A stretch of DNA of 64,000 bases from Streptomyces canus (GTDB lineage: Bacteria > Actinomycetota > Actinomycetes > Streptomycetales > Streptomycetaceae): contig NZ_KQ948682.1 in the NCBI RefSeq assembly GCF_001514145.1, forward strand, positions 32,934 to 96,933. The letters run 5' to 3'. Of this stretch, positions 27,365 to 35,512 are shown piece by piece. Each line of letters begins with the position of its first letter. Positions within the stretch are counted from its first letter, which is position 1. The position numbers and the translations under genes are program-made. Under the pieces are notes generated by a model that was not told where the DNA came from, did no database searches, and saw only the letters and a program-made list of their open reading frames with translations.

Positions 27365-29623
27365 CTACTTGAGCAGGGCCGGGATCGTGTCCTCGTGCGC
27401 CCGGCGCAGCTCCTCCAGGGGCAGTTCGAACTCGCCTTGGAGCTCGACGGTGTCCCCGTCCACGACACCGATGCGGGTGACCGGCAGGCCACGCGCACCG
27501 CACATGTCGTTGAAGCGGAGTTCCTCCGAGCGCGGTACGGCGACGACCGCGCGGCCCGCCGACTCGGAGAAGAGGAGGGTGAAGGCGTCCAGCCCGTCCG
27601 GTACGACCAGACGCGCGCCCTTGCCGCCGAGCAGCGCCGACTCCACGACCGCCTGGATCAGGCCGCCGTCGGAGAGGTCGTGCGCGGAGTCGATCATCCC
27701 GTCGCGGGAGGCGGAGATCAGGATCTCGGCGAGCAGGCGCTCGCGCTCCAGGTCGACCTTCGGGGGCAGGCCGCCGAGGTGGTCGTGGATCACCTGGGAC
27801 CAGGCCGAACCGCCGAACTCCTCCCGGGTGTCGCCGAGGAGGTAGATCAGCTGGCCCTCCTCCTGGAAGGCGACCGGCGTACGGCGGGCGACGTCGTCGA
27901 TCACACCGAGGACCGCGACCACGGGGGTCGGGTGGATGGCGACCTCGCCCGTCTGGTTGTACAAGGACACGTTGCCGCCCGTGACCGGCGTGCCCAACTG
28001 CAGGCAGCCGTCGGCCAGTCCGCGGATCGCCTCCGCGAACTGCCACATCACGGCCGGGTCCTCGGGGGAGCCGAAGTTCAGGCAGTCCGAGACGGCGAGC
28101 GGCTTGGCACCGGTCGTCGCCACGTTGCGGTACGCCTCCGCCAGCGCCAGCTGCGCGCCGGTGTACGGGTCCAGCTTCGCGTAACGGCCGTTGCCGTCCG
28201 TCGCGATCGCCACGCCCAGACCCGTCGACTCGTCGATGCGGATCATGCCGGAGTCCTCCGGCTGGGCCAGCACGGTGTTGCCCTGCACGAAGTGGTCGTA
28301 CTGCGAGGTGATCCACTTCTTGGAGGCCTGGTTCGGGGAGGACACCAGCTGCAGGACCTGGTCCTTCAGTTCCTCGCTCGAAGCCGGCCGCGGCAGCTTG
28401 TTCGCGTCGTCCGCCTGGAGCTCGTCCTGCCAGGACGGGCGGGCGTACGGGCGCTCGTAGACCGGGCCGTCGTGCGCGACCGTGCGCGGGTCGACGTCGA
28501 CGATCTTGCCGCCGTGCCAGTAGATCTCCAGGCGGTCGCCGTCGGTGACCTCACCGATGACGGTGGCGATGACGTCCCACTTGTCGCAGATCTCCAGGAA
28601 CCGGTCGACCTTCTCCGGCTCGACGACCGCGCACATGCGTTCCTGCGACTCGCTCATGAGGATTTCCTCGGGCGAGAGCGTCGAGTCGCGCAGGGGTACG
28701 TCGTCCAGCGTCACGCGCATGCCGCCGGAGCCGTTCGACGCCAGCTCTGACGTGGCACAGGACAGGCCCGCCGCGCCCAGGTCCTGGATGCCGACGACCA
28801 GCTTCTCCTGGAACGCCTCCAGGGTGCACTCGATGAGGAGCTTCTCCTGGAAGGGGTCGCCGACCTGCACGGCCGGACGCTTCGACGGCTTGGCGTCGTC
28901 GAAGGTCTCCGAGGCCAGGATCGACGCGCCGCCGATGCCGTCACCGCCCGTGCGGGCCCCGTACAGGATGACCTTGTTGCCCGCGCCGGACGCCTTCGCG
29001 AGGTGGATGTCCTCGTGCCGCATGACGCCGATGGCACCGGCGTTGACCAGCGGGTTGCCCTGGTAGCAGGCGTCGAAGACGACCTCGCCGCCGATGTTCG
29101 GCAGGCCCAGGCAGTTGCCGTAGCCGCCGATGCCGGCGACGACGCCGGGGAGCACGCGCTTGGTGTCCGGGTGGTCGGCAGCGCCGAAGCGCAGGGGGTC
29201 GACCACGGCCACCGGCCGCGCGCCCATCGCGATGATGTCGCGGACGATGCCGCCGACACCCGTGGCCGCGCCCTGGTAGGGCTCGACGTACGACGGGTGG
29301 TTGTGCGACTCGACCTTGAAGGTGACCGCGTAACCCTGGCCGACGTCCACGACGCCCGCGTTCTCGCCGATACCGACGAGCAGGGCGTCGGACTGCGGGG
29401 CCTTCTCGCCGAACTGGCGCAGGTGCACCTTGGAGGACTTGTAGCTGCAGTGCTCGGACCACATGACGGAGTACATGGCGAGCTCGGCACCGGTGGGCCG
29501 GCGGCCGAGGATCTCCACGACCCGCTCGTACTCGTCCTTCTTCAGCCCGAGTTCGGCCCAGGGCAGCTCGACGTCGGGGGTCGCGGCCGCGTGCTCGACC
29601 GTGTCCAGAGGCGTCCGGCTCAT
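27365..29623 (-). CDS. purL: Phosphoribosylformylglycinamidine synthase, large subunit
   Basis: A 752-residue small-type PurL that works with PurQ and PurS to amidate FGAR to FGAM. Motifs include MWSEHCSYKSSKVHL, the ATP-binding VESHNHPSYVEPYQGAATG, GGIVRDIIAMGARP, GLPNIGGEV and VQDLGAAGLS-like IQDLGAAGLSCATSE; the second half repeats the PurM-like fold. The ATG at 29623 overlaps the purQ stop by four bases (ATGA), giving translational coupling. Confidence 0.98.
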   Translation of the reverse strand: MSRTPLDTVEHAAATPDVELPWAELGLKKDEYERVVEILGRRPTGAELAMYSVMWSEHCSYKSSKVHLRQFGEKAPQSDALLVGIGENAGVVDVGQGYAVTFKVESHNHPSYVEPYQGAATGVGGIVRDIIAMGARPVAVVDPLRFGAADHPDTKRVLPGVVAGIGGYGNCLGLPNIGGEVVFDACYQGNPLVNAGAIGVMRHEDIHLAKASGAGNKVILYGARTGGDGIGGASILASETFDDAKPSKRPAVQVGDPFQEKLLIECTLEAFQEKLVVGIQDLGAAGLSCATSELASNGSGGMRVTLDDVPLRDSTLSPEEILMSESQERMCAVVEPEKVDRFLEICDKWDVIATVIGEVTDGDRLEIYWHGGKIVDVDPRTVAHDGPVYERPYARPSWQDELQADDANKLPRPASSEELKDQVLQLVSSPNQASKKWITSQYDHFVQGNTVLAQPEDSGMIRIDESTGLGVAIATDGNGRYAKLDPYTGAQLALAEAYRNVATTGAKPLAVSDCLNFGSPEDPAVMWQFAEAIRGLADGCLQLGTPVTGGNVSLYNQTGEVAIHPTPVVAVLGVIDDVARRTPVAFQEEGQLIYLLGDTREEFGGSAWSQVIHDHLGGLPPKVDLERERLLAEILISASRDGMIDSAHDLSDGGLIQAVVESALLGGKGARLVVPDGLDAFTLLFSESAGRAVVAVPRSEELRFNDMCGARGLPVTRIGVVDGDTVELQGEFELPLEELRRAHEDTIPALLK

Positions 29624-30300
29624 GCGTTGACCAGCTTCTTGAGGATCGAGGTGAAGAAGGGGAGGCCGTCGGTGCGGCCGGTGCCGATGAGCGGCTCCAC
29701 GGCGTGCTCCGGGTGCGGCATCAGGCCTACGACGTTGCCCGCCTCGTTGGTGATGCCGGCGATGTCCCGCAGCGAGCCGTTCGGGTTGAAGTCGAGGTAC
29801 CGGAACGCGACCCGGCCCTCGGCCTCCAGCTTGTCGAGGGTGTACTCGTCGGCGACGTACCGGCCGTCCATGTTCTTCAGCGGGATGTTGATCTCCTGGC
29901 CGGCCGAGTAGTCGGTCGTCCAGGCGGTGTCCGCGTTCTCCACCCGCAACTTCTGGTCGCGGCAGATGAAGTGGAGGTGGTCGTTGCCGAGCATCCCGCC
30001 CGGGAGGAGGTGGGCCTCGGTGAGGATCTGGAAGCCGTTGCAGATGCCGAGAACCGGCAGTCCGGCCTTCGCCTGCTCGATGAGGGGCTCCATCACCGGC
30101 GAGAAGCGCGCGATGGCACCGGCGCGCAGATAGTCGCCGTAGGAGAAACCGCCGCACAGCACCACGGCGTCGACCTGGTGGAGGTCCTTGTCCTTGTGCC
30201 AGAGGGCGACCGGTTCGGCGCCCGCGAGGCGGATCGCGCGCTGCGTGTCCCGGTCGTCGAGGCTGCCCGGGAAAGTGACGACGCCAATACGAGCGGTCAC
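29620..30300 (-). CDS. purQ: Phosphoribosylformylglycinamidine synthase, glutaminase subunit
   Basis: A 226-residue class I glutamine amidotransferase supplying ammonia to PurL. It starts TARIGVVTFPGSLDDRD from a GTG at 30300. VVLCGGFSYGDYLRAG carries the oxyanion-hole region, the catalytic Cys lies in LPVLGICNGFQIL, and the His/Glu pair is in MPHPEHAVE. The GTG overlaps the purS stop (GTGA), and the gene overlaps purL downstream. Confidence 0.98.
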   Translation of the reverse strand: MTARIGVVTFPGSLDDRDTQRAIRLAGAEPVALWHKDKDLHQVDAVVLCGGFSYGDYLRAGAIARFSPVMEPLIEQAKAGLPVLGICNGFQILTEAHLLPGGMLGNDHLHFICRDQKLRVENADTAWTTDYSAGQEINIPLKNMDGRYVADEYTLDKLEAEGRVAFRYLDFNPNGSLRDIAGITNEAGNVVGLMPHPEHAVEPLIGTGRTDGLPFFTSILKKLVNA

Positions 30301-30560
30301 TTCGCGGCCTCCGCGACTTCCTCCACCTTGACGGTGAAGTCCTCGATCACGGTGTTGGCGAGGAAGGATTCCGCAAGATCGTGGATGCGGGCGAGCGCGG
30401 CCTCATCGACCGGTCCGTCAACTTCCAGTTCGAATCGCTTTCCCTGACGTACGTCGGAGATGCCGTCGAAACCCAGTCGCGGCAGTGCACGCTGCACCGC
30501 CTGGCCCTGGGGGTCGAGGATCTCCGGCTTGAGCATGACGTCGACTACGACGCGTGCCAC
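30297..30560 (-). CDS. purS: Phosphoribosylformylglycinamidine synthase subunit PurS
   Basis: An 87-residue third subunit of the FGAM synthase complex, bridging PurL and PurQ. ARVVVDVMLKPEILDPQG and GKRFELEVDGP are the family blocks. The GTG at 30560 is preferred because GGGAG lies about six bases upstream and the resulting MARVVVDV start is typical; a GTG at 30566 would add two residues. It is the first gene of purS-purQ-purL. Confidence 0.96.
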   Translation of the reverse strand: MARVVVDVMLKPEILDPQGQAVQRALPRLGFDGISDVRQGKRFELEVDGPVDEAALARIHDLAESFLANTVIEDFTVKVEEVAEAAK

Positions 30561-30829
30561 TGGCACTCCCGGTGGTGTGGTGCTGAGCAGGTTCCTTCAG
30601 ACTACCCGCACAAAATTTCTACGCGCGTTGAGTTGGAGGAATCTACGTGACGGCCATCACGGCCCATCCTCGGGGCGGACGTCCGTGAAAATTTCCCGGA
30701 AAGATCTCAGATCGACACCCGATACCTATTGCGCTCGGACACGCGGAAGGATTTAGTCGAGCTTCACAATGCATTGTCGGGCACTGTACAAATGAATTGA
30801 CAGCGTGCCGCACGAAGGGACCGATATTC

Positions 30830-31147
30830 GTGGCGCAGAAGGTCGTGGTCACTCTCTTTGACGACATCGACGGCTCGGAAGCGGCGGAAACGATCGCCTT
30901 CGGACTCGACGGCAAGTCGTACGAGATCGACCTGAATCAAGCCAATGCCAAGAAACTGCGTAAGGCACTCGAGCCCTACGTGGAGGCCGGCCGCAAGCGG
31001 TCCAGGTCCGGCAAGGCGTACCGGCAGACCGAGGTCGCTCCCGACCCGGCGGCGGTCAGGGCCTGGGCCCAGGCCAACAAGATGGACGTCCCCGCCCGCG
31101 GACGGATCCCCAAGAAGGTCTACGAGGCGTTCTCCGAGGCGCAGTAG
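30830..31147 (+). CDS. lsrL: Lsr2-like nucleoid-associated protein LsrL
   Basis: A 105-residue protein. The N-terminal oligomerisation part reads AQKVVVTLFDDIDGSEAAET, and the C-terminal DNA-binding part carries the AT-hook-like RGR core (MDVPARGRIPKKVYEAF). Lsr2 proteins coat AT-rich, often horizontally acquired DNA and silence it. Streptomyces has two paralogues. This one looks like LsrL: shorter and with a Lys/Arg linker (GRKRSRSGKAYRQTE) instead of a Gly-rich linker, and located beside purS as I remember. The GTG at 30830 starts the conserved AQKV. The upstream 270 bp are A/T-richer than the neighbourhood. Confidence 0.92.
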   Translation: MAQKVVVTLFDDIDGSEAAETIAFGLDGKSYEIDLNQANAKKLRKALEPYVEAGRKRSRSGKAYRQTEVAPDPAAVRAWAQANKMDVPARGRIPKKVYEAFSEAQ

Positions 31148-31270
31148 GGCTGTCGACGCCGGGTCACCCGCCCCTCGGGTCAACCGACTTGCGTTGCACC
31201 CCACCTGGTCAGCTAGAGTCTGGAGCACGCCGAGGGGCGAGGCCGAAAAGGCCCAGCTCACGGAGTACAC

Positions 31271-31342
31271 GCGGGTGTAGTTCAGTAGTAGAACATCCCC
31301 CTTCCAGGGGGAAGGCGCAGTGTGCAATTCCTGTCACCCGCT
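31271..31342 (+). tRNA. Atypical tRNA-Gly(UCC)
   Basis: A 72-nt cloverleaf. The acceptor stem GCGGGTG/CACCCGC, D stem GTTC/GAAC and anticodon stem TCCCC/GGGGA are perfect; the loop CTTCCAG gives anticodon TCC. Two elements are abnormal. The D-loop is AGTAGTA, without the G18-G19 pair, and the T-arm (GCAGT...CCTGT) has an 8-nt loop GTGCAATT without the TTC consensus and one mismatch in its stem. The two tRNA-Gly(GCC) genes nearby are canonical. It may be a non-translational or specialised isoacceptor, or simply divergent. Confidence 0.85.
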
Positions 31343-31422
31343 CTGCATCGCCGTCCGGACCACTGTGGTGGATCGGGTAGGATGGTGCTCGCGCCGATCG
31401 GTGAGAGCCGGTCGGAGGCAAT

Positions 31423-31495
31423 GCGGACGTAGCTCAGTTGGTAGAGCGCAACCTTGCCAAGGTTGAGGTCGCCAGTTCGAACCTGGTCGTCCGCT
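31423..31495 (+). tRNA. tRNA-Gly(GCC), copy 1
   Basis: A 73-nt canonical cloverleaf. Acceptor GCGGACG/CGTCCGC, anticodon stem CAACC/GGTTG, loop TTGCCAA, anticodon GCC. It is nearly identical to the copy at 35399. Confidence 0.96.
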
Positions 31496-31503
31496 CCATG
31501 AAG

Positions 31504-31536
31504 AAGACCCCGGTCATCGCGACCGGGGTCTTTTTT
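31504..31536 (+). terminator. Intrinsic terminator after the tRNA-Gly pair
   Basis: A perfect 12-bp stem (31504-31515 with 31521-31532) followed by a T run, eight bases after tRNA-Gly(GCC). Confidence 0.92.
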
Positions 31537-31624
31537 CATGTCCGGTGCGCCGTCTGACATTTGTCACACGGAGTGGTGACAGCGCGCACTGCTGTCGCAT
31601 CCGGTCCACCGGGACGCTGGCTTC

Positions 31625-32563
31625 ATGAACACCGACGAACACGAACACGTGATTGAGGTCACCGGCCTGCGGCGTGTGTACGGGGGCGGGTTCGAGGCCG
31701 TGCGCGGGATCAGCTTCGCCGTGGACCGCGGAGAGGTCTTCGCCCTGCTCGGCACCAATGGCGCCGGCAAGACCTCCACCGTCGAACTCCTCGAAGGGCT
31801 CGCCCCGCCGTCCGACGGGCGGATCCGCGTCCTGGGCCATGACCCGTACACGGAGCGGGCCGCCGTACGACCGCGTACCGGGGTGATGCTCCAGGAGGGC
31901 GGCTTCCCGTCCGAGCTGACCGTCGACGAGACCGCGCGGATGTGGGCGGGCTGCGTCAGCGGGGCCCGGCCGCCGCTGGAGGTGCTGGAACTCGTCGGGC
32001 TCGCGCGGCGGACCGGCGTACGGGTCAAGCAGTTGTCCGGAGGCGAGCGGCGGCGTCTCGACCTGGCGCTCGCGCTGCTCGGCGACCCCGAGGTGCTGTT
32101 CCTCGACGAGCCGACGACCGGCCTCGACGCCGAAGGACGCCGGGACACCTGGGAATTGGTGCGGACGCTGCGGGACCGCGGGACAACCGTGCTGCTCACC
32201 ACGCACTACCTGGAGGAGGCCGAGGATCTCGCCGACCGGCTGGCGATCCTCCACGAGGGACGGATCGCGGCCACGGGGACACCGGCCGAGGTGACCGCCG
32301 CGCAGCCGGCGCGCATCTCGTTCGAGCTGCCGGAGGGGTACTTCGTGGGGGACCTGCCACCGCTCGGGGAGCTGGGGGTGAGCGGGCATGAGATCGACGG
32401 CAACGTCGTACGGCTGCGGACGCGGGAGTTGCAGCGGACGGCCACCGGACTGCTGGTGTGGGCCGAGCGGGCCGGGGTCGAGCTGCGGCGGCTCGATGTG
32501 CGGTCGGCCTCGCTGGAGGAGGCGTTCCTGGGGATCGCGGCGCGTGAGGAGGTCGCGGTATGA
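31625..32563 (+). CDS. ABC exporter ATPase subunit (DrrA-like)
   Basis: A 312-residue ATP-binding subunit. Walker A is GTNGAGKTS (about 41-49), the signature is LSGGERRRLDLALALL, Walker B is VLFLDEPTTGLD and the H-loop is LTTHYLEEAEDLADR, followed by a C-terminal regulatory extension typical of antibiotic and daunorubicin-resistance exporters. The ATGA overlap with the permease gene downstream shows translational coupling. With the kinase and response regulator that follow, it forms a drug- or lipid-type efflux unit; the substrate is unknown. Confidence 0.95.
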   Translation: MNTDEHEHVIEVTGLRRVYGGGFEAVRGISFAVDRGEVFALLGTNGAGKTSTVELLEGLAPPSDGRIRVLGHDPYTERAAVRPRTGVMLQEGGFPSELTVDETARMWAGCVSGARPPLEVLELVGLARRTGVRVKQLSGGERRRLDLALALLGDPEVLFLDEPTTGLDAEGRRDTWELVRTLRDRGTTVLLTTHYLEEAEDLADRLAILHEGRIAATGTPAEVTAAQPARISFELPEGYFVGDLPPLGELGVSGHEIDGNVVRLRTRELQRTATGLLVWAERAGVELRRLDVRSASLEEAFLGIAAREEVAV

Positions 32564-33333
32564 GCACGGTCACCACTCCCGCGAGCAGGCTGGGCGCCCT
32601 CGCCCGGGCCGAGTTCACGCTGCTCGGACGCAGCAAGGCCACGCTCGTCGCGGCTGTGCTGGTGCCGCTCGCGCTGCCGTTCAGCCTGCGGTCCGTCGTG
32701 GACGACATGGACGTCGAGGAGGCCGGGCTGAGCGTCGGCCTGGTCCTGCTGCCGGCCGCGGTCGGCTTCGCCCTGTTGTTCGGTGTGTACGGCGCCCTCG
32801 TCGCGATCTACACCTCCCGGCGCGAGGAACTGGTGCTCAAGCGGCTGCGCACCGGGGAGCTGCGGGACGTCGAGATCCTCTGCGGCACCGCGCTGCCGAT
32901 CGGCGCGACCGGGCTCACGCAGTCCCTGGTGCTGGTGGCCGCGAGCACGGTCCTGCTCGACGTGCCCGCGCCGCACGCGCCCCATCTCGCCGCCCTGGGA
33001 CTGCTGCTGGGTCTGGTGCTGTGCGCCGCGCTCGCGGCCGTGACGGCGGCCGTGACCCGGACCGTGGAGAGCGCGCAGGTCACCACGCTGCCGTTCGTGA
33101 TCATCTCGATGGTCCTCTCGGGCGTCGCCGTACCCCTGGAAATGCTGCCCGACACATTCGCGTCGGTGTGCGAGCTGCTGCCGCTGTCGCCCGTGATCAC
33201 CCTGGTCCGCGGCGGCTGGGCGGGCACTCTCTCGGCGTACGAGGCCCTGGGCGCCATCGGGACCGCGGTGGCCTGGACCGTGCTGGCCGTGTTTGCTGTA
33301 CAGCGGTGGTTCCGGTGGGAGCCGAGGCGCTGA
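32560..33333 (+). CDS. ABC-2 type permease subunit
   Basis: A 257-residue membrane protein with six predicted spans. The first (near residues 30-45, LVAAVLVPLALPFSL) is followed by GFALLFGVYGALVAIYTSRREELVLKRL, a loop typical of ABC-2 exporters. The conserved region TTLPFVIISMVLSGVAVPLEMLP precedes the last span. It pairs with the ATPase whose stop it overlaps by four bases. The kinase gene starts 15 bp downstream. Confidence 0.94.
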   Translation: MSTVTTPASRLGALARAEFTLLGRSKATLVAAVLVPLALPFSLRSVVDDMDVEEAGLSVGLVLLPAAVGFALLFGVYGALVAIYTSRREELVLKRLRTGELRDVEILCGTALPIGATGLTQSLVLVAASTVLLDVPAPHAPHLAALGLLLGLVLCAALAAVTAAVTRTVESAQVTTLPFVIISMVLSGVAVPLEMLPDTFASVCELLPLSPVITLVRGGWAGTLSAYEALGAIGTAVAWTVLAVFAVQRWFRWEPRR

Positions 33334-33347
33334 CGTACGGGGAGAGC

Positions 33348-34565
33348 ATGCGCGAGGCAGGGGGATGGTGGCGGCGGAAGAGCACGCCGGCGAAGGTGGA
33401 GACGTACACGCGCTGGTCGTTCCACTTCTTCGCGCTGATCTACGTCGCCTCGGTCGGCCTGCCGGTCTTCGGGGAGGTGACGGGGCAGCTCGCGGTCTGG
33501 CTGGTGCTGCTGGTGTGCGCGCATGCCGTGGTGTGTGCGGTGACCGCGTCGCGGGCGCTCGACTGGACGCGTGGGCGGCGCGAGCAGCCGGTGCGGACGC
33601 TGTGGGTGCTCGGGGCGGTCACGCTCGCCATCTCCGTCGCGGTGATCGGCATCGCCGAGCGGGGTCCGGACGACGAGGGTCTCGACATGGCGGCGGGCGC
33701 GGTCTTCGTGGGCGTGCTGACCTTCGCGGCCGGTATCGGCGCGCTCGGCGTCCGCAGGCGACGGCGTGTGCTCGCGCTCGTGGGCGGCTTCGCCGCGGGC
33801 GCCGCGCTCGGTGGCTTTCCTCTGGGTTACGCCGTCCCGCAGTCACTGGTCACCGGGATGGTGGTGCTGGTCGCCGCCGGATTCCTCGCCTTCACCTCCG
33901 TCTTCTCCGTCTGGCTCCTGAACGCCGTCTACGAACTCGACACGGCCCGCGAGACCCGCGCGCGGCTCGCCGTCGCCGAGGAACGGCTGCGGTTCGGGCG
34001 GGACCTGCACGACGTGATGGGGCGGAACCTGGCCGTGATCGCACTGAAGAGCGAACTGGCCGTGCAGCTGGCGCGTCGAGGACGGGACGAGGCCGTGGAC
34101 CAGATGACCGAGGTGCAGCGGATCGCGCACGAGACGCAGCGCGAGGTGCGGGATGTCGTACGGGGGTACCGGGAGGCCGATCTCGGGATCGAACTCACCG
34201 GAGCGCAAGGGGTGTTGACCGCCGCGGGCATCACCTGCACGGTCACCGGGGAGCCGAACGGGCTGCCCGCCGAGGTGCAGTCGGCGCTCGGCTGGGTGGT
34301 GCGGGAGGCCACCACGAACGTCCTGCGGCACGGGGACGCCAAGCTGTGCGTGGTGGCCCTGCGGAGAGAGGGGGAGCGGGTGGTGCTCACCGTGGAGAAC
34401 GACGGGGCGGCGTCGCGGCCACCGGGCACCGGCGGCTCCGGACTCGCCGGACTACGGGAACGTCTCGCGGTCGTGGCCGGGACGCTGGCGGCGGGACCTG
34501 TCCGGGAGGGTGTGTTCCGGCTGATGGCGGAGGTGCCGCTGGTGGCGGCGAAGGGGGACTCCTGA
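33348..34565 (+). CDS. Sensor histidine kinase (NarL/DesK class)
   Basis: A 405-residue kinase. The N-terminal half has about six hydrophobic spans (residues 25-195, for example LAVWLVLLVCAHAVVCAV), with little extracytoplasmic sequence, as in DesK-like membrane sensors. The dimerisation domain holds the phospho-acceptor His221 in RFGRDLHDVMGRNLAVIALK. The ATPase domain has WVVREATTNVLRHGDA (N box) and VENDGAAS, then GTGGSGLAGLRERL (G box). The ATG at 33348 has GGGGAGAGC upstream. It is encoded with an ABC exporter and a cognate response regulator, so it probably controls that exporter. The junction to the regulator is unusual (see the repeat at 34566-34767). Confidence 0.93.
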   Translation: MREAGGWWRRKSTPAKVETYTRWSFHFFALIYVASVGLPVFGEVTGQLAVWLVLLVCAHAVVCAVTASRALDWTRGRREQPVRTLWVLGAVTLAISVAVIGIAERGPDDEGLDMAAGAVFVGVLTFAAGIGALGVRRRRRVLALVGGFAAGAALGGFPLGYAVPQSLVTGMVVLVAAGFLAFTSVFSVWLLNAVYELDTARETRARLAVAEERLRFGRDLHDVMGRNLAVIALKSELAVQLARRGRDEAVDQMTEVQRIAHETQREVRDVVRGYREADLGIELTGAQGVLTAAGITCTVTGEPNGLPAEVQSALGWVVREATTNVLRHGDAKLCVVALRREGERVVLTVENDGAASRPPGTGGSGLAGLRERLAVVAGTLAAGPVREGVFRLMAEVPLVAAKGDS

Positions 34566-34767
34566 CTGTGCGCATGGCGATGGAGGGGACGGACTCGTGA
34601 CCGTGCGCGTGATGCCGGAGGTGGGCTCGTGATCGTGCACGTGGGTGTGGGAGGGGATGGGCCGTGACCGTGCGCGTGGTGTACCGGAGGTGGGCTCGTG
34701 ACCGTAGGCGTGGTGTGGGAGGGGATGGGCTCGTGACCGGACGCGTGGTGTCGTCGGGGGTGGGGTC
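34566..34767 (+). repeat. Tandem copies of a ribosome-binding-site plus GTGA start unit
   Basis: Six diverged units of 32-35 bp fill the space between the kinase stop and the regulator start. Each has a GGAGG- or GGGAGG-type site, a spacer like TGGGCTC or ATGGGCTC, and a GTGA overlapping stop/start followed by a copy of CCGTGCGCGTGGTG. GTG codons occur at 34568, 34597, 34629, 34664, 34698 and 34733; the next in register is the true regulator start at 34768. Most units encode an 11-13-codon micro-ORF whose TGA overlaps the next GTG. Units alternate between two subtypes, so the array seems built from a dimer of about 69 bp. Confidence 0.85.
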
Positions 34768-35376
34768 GTGAGTGTGCGGGTGTTGCTCGCCGATGACGAG
34801 CATCTGATTCGGGGCGCGCTCGCCGCTCTGCTCTCCCTGGAGGACGATCTCGCGATCGTCGCGGAGGCGGCGACCGGTCCCGAAGCGCTGGCGATGGCCC
34901 GGGCGCATGAGCCCGACGTGGCCGTACTCGATCTCCAGATGCCCGGCGCGGACGGTGTGAAGGTCGCCACATCCCTGCGGAGCGAACTGCCCTCGTGCAA
35001 GGTGCTGATCGTCACCAGCCACGGGCGGCCCGGGCACCTCAAGCGGGCGCTGGAGGCCGGTGTGCGGGGGTTCGTTCCGAAGACCGTGAGCGCGCAGCGG
35101 CTCGCGGAGATCATCCGCACGGTGCACGAGGGAAACCGCTACGTCGACCCCGAGTTGGCCGCCGACGCGATCTCCGCCGGGGCCTCCCCCCTGACCGCGC
35201 GGGAGGCCGAGGTGCTGGAACTCGCCGCCGACGGGGCGCCCGTCGCGGAGATCGCCGAACGGGCCGCGCTGTCGCAGGGGACCGTACGGAACTATCTGTC
35301 GTCGGCCGTCTCCAAGCTGGGGGCGGAAAACCGGCACACGGCCGTGCGGCTCGCGCGCGAGCGAGGTTGGGTATAG
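34768..35376 (+). CDS. NarL/FixJ-family response regulator
   Basis: A 202-residue regulator. The receiver domain holds the acidic pair DD (residues 9-10), phospho-acceptor Asp55 (VAVLDLQMPGADG), the Ser/Thr switch (IVTS) and Lys105 (FVPKTV). The C-terminal LuxR-type helix-turn-helix is LTAREAEVLELAADG, then EIAERAALSQGTVRNYLSSAVSKLG. It is the partner of the upstream kinase. Its GTG overlaps the TGA of the last micro-ORF of the repeat array. The stop overlaps a TATAGT that could serve as -10 of the following tRNA-Gly. Confidence 0.95.
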   Translation: MSVRVLLADDEHLIRGALAALLSLEDDLAIVAEAATGPEALAMARAHEPDVAVLDLQMPGADGVKVATSLRSELPSCKVLIVTSHGRPGHLKRALEAGVRGFVPKTVSAQRLAEIIRTVHEGNRYVDPELAADAISAGASPLTAREAEVLELAADGAPVAEIAERAALSQGTVRNYLSSAVSKLGAENRHTAVRLARERGWV

Positions 35377-35398
35377 TGGTTCTCGCGCCACGGCGCAG

Positions 35399-35471
35399 GC
35401 GAACGTAGCTCAGTTGGTAGAGCGCAACCTTGCCAAGGTTGAGGTCGCGAGTTCGAACCTCGTCGTTCGCT
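35399..35471 (+). tRNA. tRNA-Gly(GCC), copy 2
   Basis: A 73-nt canonical cloverleaf. Acceptor GCGAACG/CGTTCGC, anticodon GCC. It differs from copy 1 (31423) mainly by compensated changes in the acceptor stem and T-stem. Confidence 0.96.
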
Positions 35472-35476
35472 CCATT

Positions 35477-35510
35477 GAAAAGCCCCCCGGTTCTCACCGG
35501 GGGGCTTTTC
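35477..35510. terminator. Bidirectional terminator between tRNA-Gly and purC
   Basis: A perfect 15-bp stem (35477-35491 with 35496-35510) with loop tctc. The A-run and T-run flanks are part of the stem. It serves convergent tRNA-Gly and purC. Confidence 0.92.
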
Positions 35511-35512
35511 CG

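Noticed and set aside
31625..35376. Antibiotic biosynthetic cluster
   Set aside because: Only an exporter and its two-component system are present, with no biosynthetic enzymes nearby.
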